64,000 nt of DNA. Source: Lunularia cruciata (Eukaryota > Streptophyta > Marchantiopsida > Lunulariales > Lunulariaceae). This document shows, piece by piece, positions 61,050-64,000 of this stretch (positions within the stretch are counted from its first letter, which is position 1; the number at the start of each line of letters is the position of its first letter). The notes below the pieces were generated by a model. That model worked only from the letters and a program-made list of their open reading frames with translations. It did not search any database and was not told where the DNA came from. Where the stretch lies: the NCBI GenBank assembly GCA_948567375.1, contig OX419755.1:8995001-9059000 (forward strand), in the 5' to 3' direction. Position numbers and translations under genes: made by a program.

Positions 61050-62100
61050 ATGGATCCGCAATTGCAAGAGTTGATGCAAGGAATGCATGGGATGTTGAAC
61101 GAGTATTGAGAAATTAAGATGATCATGGAAGCATTACAAAGTCAAGTACAAACCTTTAGGAATGACCAAGCAATGCAAGATGAAGAACCGTTGTAAAATT
61201 GAATACTTTTGGTTGAAGCTCTTGGGGAGGCACCAAAACCAAACCCGGTCAATAATGAAGCCACATTGCTACTACAGATGAAGAAGACTTGCAACATTGA
61301 GCCCTATGAAGTGTAGCATTCTATGGGTGTAGTGGAGAATTGGATTTCAAGGATGAAACAATACTTCAGATTATTCTCAATGGAGATCACGGAGCAATCC
61401 GTAGGTGTGTTTGCATGCAGGTACTTGACCGATAAAGCCCTCACATGGTACAATGCATGGGAACTATCAAGGTTGATAGAAGGAAGAGAGGTCACATGAA
61501 CAACAATGCAAGAAGGACTGTTAAATAATTTCTAGTCTGTGAACTTTGTGCAGATGGCTCAAACCTAACTATGGAGATTGAGGCAAAAGAATAACATACA
61601 AGAGTACATGGAGATCCTTCTTGATCTACAAGTTGCAATAGGCAACATGAGCCCAACAGAGGCACTAGACAATTTCAAACAAGGGTTAAAGGTGCAGATT
61701 CTCCAAGAAGTCATGGTACAAAATCCTCGTGTTGTATTTGAGGCCATTGCTTGCGCTCAAAGAATAGTTGAAGCACTTGGAGAAGGTGAAGGAGTAGTTC
61801 CATCTCAACATAATTTGGGTGAAATGCCACAAGTGGGTAGACCAATTCCTATAGAATTGGGCAACCTTTGGTATCAAGGCCAAGGAGCACGACCACTCCA
61901 AGGAGAATGGGGACGAGTGGAAGAACAGAGAGAGGGAGTTGCACAAGGAGAAGGACCTTGAGGAGAACAATGTCATTATTACAATTGTGCCTATATTGGG
62001 CTTATATCCATCAACTATCATGCACGTCTTCTTAAAGGTCCTTGGCTTCCATACATGTGATCTTTGAAAAATATGGAGAGGAGAACTGAAGAAGAGGATG
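61050..62100 (+). pseudogene. gag of element A2, broken
   Basis: It begins ATGGATCCGCAATTG. The gag domain shows YLTDKALTWYNAWE and, in an open stretch 61578-61961, NNIQEYMEILLDLQVAIGN and VFEAIACAQRIVEALGEGEG. The zinc knuckle is degraded (CHYYNCAYIGLISINYH). At least five stops interrupt the frame. Confidence 0.85.
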
Positions 62101-63856
62101 CAAAAATCACCTCAAAAAATGAAGATTGCTAATAAATGTACCTCGTGGCCTTACTGACTCAATTGGGAAGTAGAAAAACAAGGGGAGGAAGCGGACAAGT
62201 GCGTAAAGATCCAAAAGGTAAATTCATAATTGATTGTTGTGAATGGAGTCCTAAAAGGCAATCAAGTGAGATTATTGATAGATCCTAGAGCAACAGAGAA
62301 TTTCTTGTCTTGCTCTATTGCACTGAGATTGAGGATGGATCTAGAGAAGGATGAGAGTGAGAAGTTGAGTTACCTAATGGATAGATAGAGAAGATTGAGT
62401 CGTTACCTAAAAAAGTAGCACTCTTTGTAGGAGAATATGAGGAAGCAATTGAGAGGCAAGTGATACAATTAGCTCATTATGATGCAATCTTAGGCATGTT
62501 GTGGATGGAGCACTACAATCCCACGGTTGATTGGAGAAAGAACGTAGTGAAAACTCACCAATGGAAGATCATTGGAGTTAAAGATAGAGCACGTAGGCAA
62601 GAAGTACCTCTCTATGTCATAAGGAAAACATCAATATGGAATATAGATAAATGTTTCATGGGTCTATAAGTGAAGTATAGAGTGCACAACTCAATAGATA
62701 AGTTCTTGAGAAATTAAAAGATGTGGTCAATGAGTTGCAAGATATCTTCTTGGATGACCTACCATTAGGATTACCACCAGAAAGGAGAGTAGACCATAAA
62801 ATCAAAATAATTCTTGGGAAGACACCTCCTTGTAAGGCCCCATACAATCTATCACCTTATGAGTTGGAGGAGTGTAAAGGTAAAATTGAAGATATGTTGT
62901 AGAAAGGATTTAGCCAACCCAACGTATCACCATATGGGGCTCTTGTCTTATTTGTAAAGAAAAAGGATAGTACAATATGTATATGCATTGATATAATACC
63001 CAAAGCTAGCCATATGATCTAGATATGAAATTTGGTTTGGTAACATCTGGCATGATATTATACAGGATGGTCAAAATAGATCAGATAGAAGTAACACCAA
63101 AAGAGTACTTCTACTAATAGGGCAAAAACCGAAATAGACTTAGAACCTTAGAACCAATAGCTAGACATATGATTTAAAGGTGAGAATTGGTTTGGTAACA
63201 TCTAGAAGGATGTTACACATGATGGACTAAACAGATCCAAAAGAGGTATCAAGAAAAGGGGACTTCTATTAATAGAGTAGGAACCGAGATATGCCTAAAA
63301 TCTTTGAAGGCAATTTTGGAGGCTTAAACAGATGAATTAGGCCTCAAAAGTATATAGATTCCCCCCCTTCCCAAATGAGAAAAGTCTAGCCTTCCCTCCA
63401 CCTTGTTGTGTCTCGTCAAGAGCTTTCCAATGGTAACTCACCCACGTGATTCTGAGATTCATATATGAAGATTCCCTAAAGATTCCCTTTGGCCAAAGCT
63501 TGTTTGACCAACCAAATAGGACCAAGACCGACATGTCACCCATCCAAGTAAGGAATCCAAGGGTGGAGCTTACTGACATGTCACCTATCTGTGTGCCTAA
63601 TCCTATGGTCGAGCTTCTTTGGAGGAGATCTTCTTTGTCTATATAATAAAGACAAGGTGCTTCTTTGGGACATCGGATGATTGAGGGTGAAGTTGTATTT
63701 TCTCTCTTCTCTTGTCCTCGGAATATTACAATTGACTATTGGGGCCTAAATCAACAAACAATGAAGAACAAATACCCCGTACCTTGCATGGACAACTTGT
63801 TTGATCAACTCAATGGGGCAAAATACTTCACCAAACTGGATCTACGAAGCTGGTAC
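62101..63856 (+). pseudogene. Protease and start of RT of element A2, interrupted by solo LTR
   Basis: The protease active site reads LLIDP followed by a stop, so it is dead. An open stretch 62460-62669 encodes QLAHYDAILGMLWMEHYNPTV, typical of the protease C-terminus. The reverse transcriptase start (ICID) is split by the solo LTR and resumes at 63736 with [16 protein letters not shown] and [10 protein letters not shown]. It is cut at 63857 by element C. Confidence 0.85.
62992..63730 (+). repeat. Solo LTR of family A (739 bp) inside A2
   Basis: It begins TATAATACC (mutated TG) and ends GAATATTACA. The target duplication ATTGA is perfect (62987-62991, 63731-63735). It is the same subfamily as the solo LTR at 56106. 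Confidence 0.93.
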
Positions 63857-64000
63857 TGTAACACCCATTTGTGCATGTGTGTGGTATTGTGATATTTAGC
63901 TTGGTATTACAAGTACTTAAGAGATATTATTTATATAGAGATAAAGGATGGTTCTATATTAGTCATGGTTAGCTAAAGTTAGTCATAGCTAAGATAGAGG
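63857..64000 (+). mobile_element. Start of a third LTR type (element C), truncated by window end
   Basis: The A2 reading frame stops abruptly at GGTAC and is followed by TGTAACACCC, a typical LTR start unlike families A and B. The 144 bases visible have no coding signal. The target duplication would be GGTAC but its second copy is beyond the window. Confidence 0.6.

Larger units (their letters stand above)
59729..64000 (+). mobile_element. Element A2: family-A element, 5' part, continues past window
   Basis: 5' LTR, primer-binding site, two pre-gag units, gag, protease and the beginning of reverse transcriptase are present. It inserted into the reverse transcriptase of A1; the left target bases are TATGG (59724-59728), but the right copy is outside the window. 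It is itself interrupted by a solo A LTR (62992-63730) and by LTR type C from 63857. Confidence 0.88.

Noticed and set aside
1..64000. tRNA, rRNA and known plant microRNA genes
   Set aside because: I looked by eye for common microRNA sequences (miR156, 160, 166, 171, 319, 390, 408) in the gene island and saw none; no tRNA was noticed. A covariance-model scan (tRNAscan-SE, Infernal) would be decisive.

Overview
The window looks like nuclear DNA of a land plant. It holds an intron-containing cytochrome c oxidase subunit 6a gene, a spliceosomal MFAP1 gene, an AVT6-type vacuolar amino-acid transporter and an organellar mTERF4 (RUG2/BSM-like) gene, set between large stacks of Ty3/gypsy chromodomain retrotransposons whose primer-binding sites match the plant initiator-Met tRNA. 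A moss or other seedless plant is plausible but not proven; no species-level marker is visible.

Layout. (1) 1-5480: the end of a family-A element (chromodomain tail, polypurine tract, 3' LTR) followed by a heavily decayed family-B element. (2) 5481-13195: AT-rich sequence without a recognisable gene. (3) about 13200-35500: a gene island of higher GC. It contains COX6a (minus strand, four exons, 18384-21018), MFAP1 (plus strand, two exons, 23423-25040), AVT6-like (minus strand, one exon, 27113-28657) and mTERF4-like (minus strand, two exons, 32716-34722). COX6a and MFAP1 diverge from a 2.4 kb spacer that holds seven copies of a short palindrome; MFAP1 and AVT6 converge. A 17-bp hairpin with telo-box sequence sits at the right edge of the island. 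(4) 35493-38634: a strongly AT-rich belt. (5) 38635-64000: a nest of retrotransposons that can be peeled apart by 5-bp target-site duplications. Element A1 is broken by B3; B3 is broken by B2 (minus strand) and by a solo A LTR; B2 is broken by B1 (complete, 5583 bp, plus strand). A1 is also broken by A2, which is broken by another solo A LTR and, at 63857, by the start of a third LTR type (C).

The most striking features are in the transposons. Family-B LTRs carry runs of alternating GAA/TTC blocks at 2-bp spacing (perfect heat-shock-element geometry) just upstream of a TATA box. Both families carry a small conserved open reading frame between the primer-binding site and gag, single in B and apparently duplicated in A. 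Family B also has a 60-bp, in-frame tandem repeat between protease and reverse transcriptase whose number differs between copies (2, 3, 3 and 4). None of the retrotransposons here has an intact polyprotein. The four host genes appear intact.
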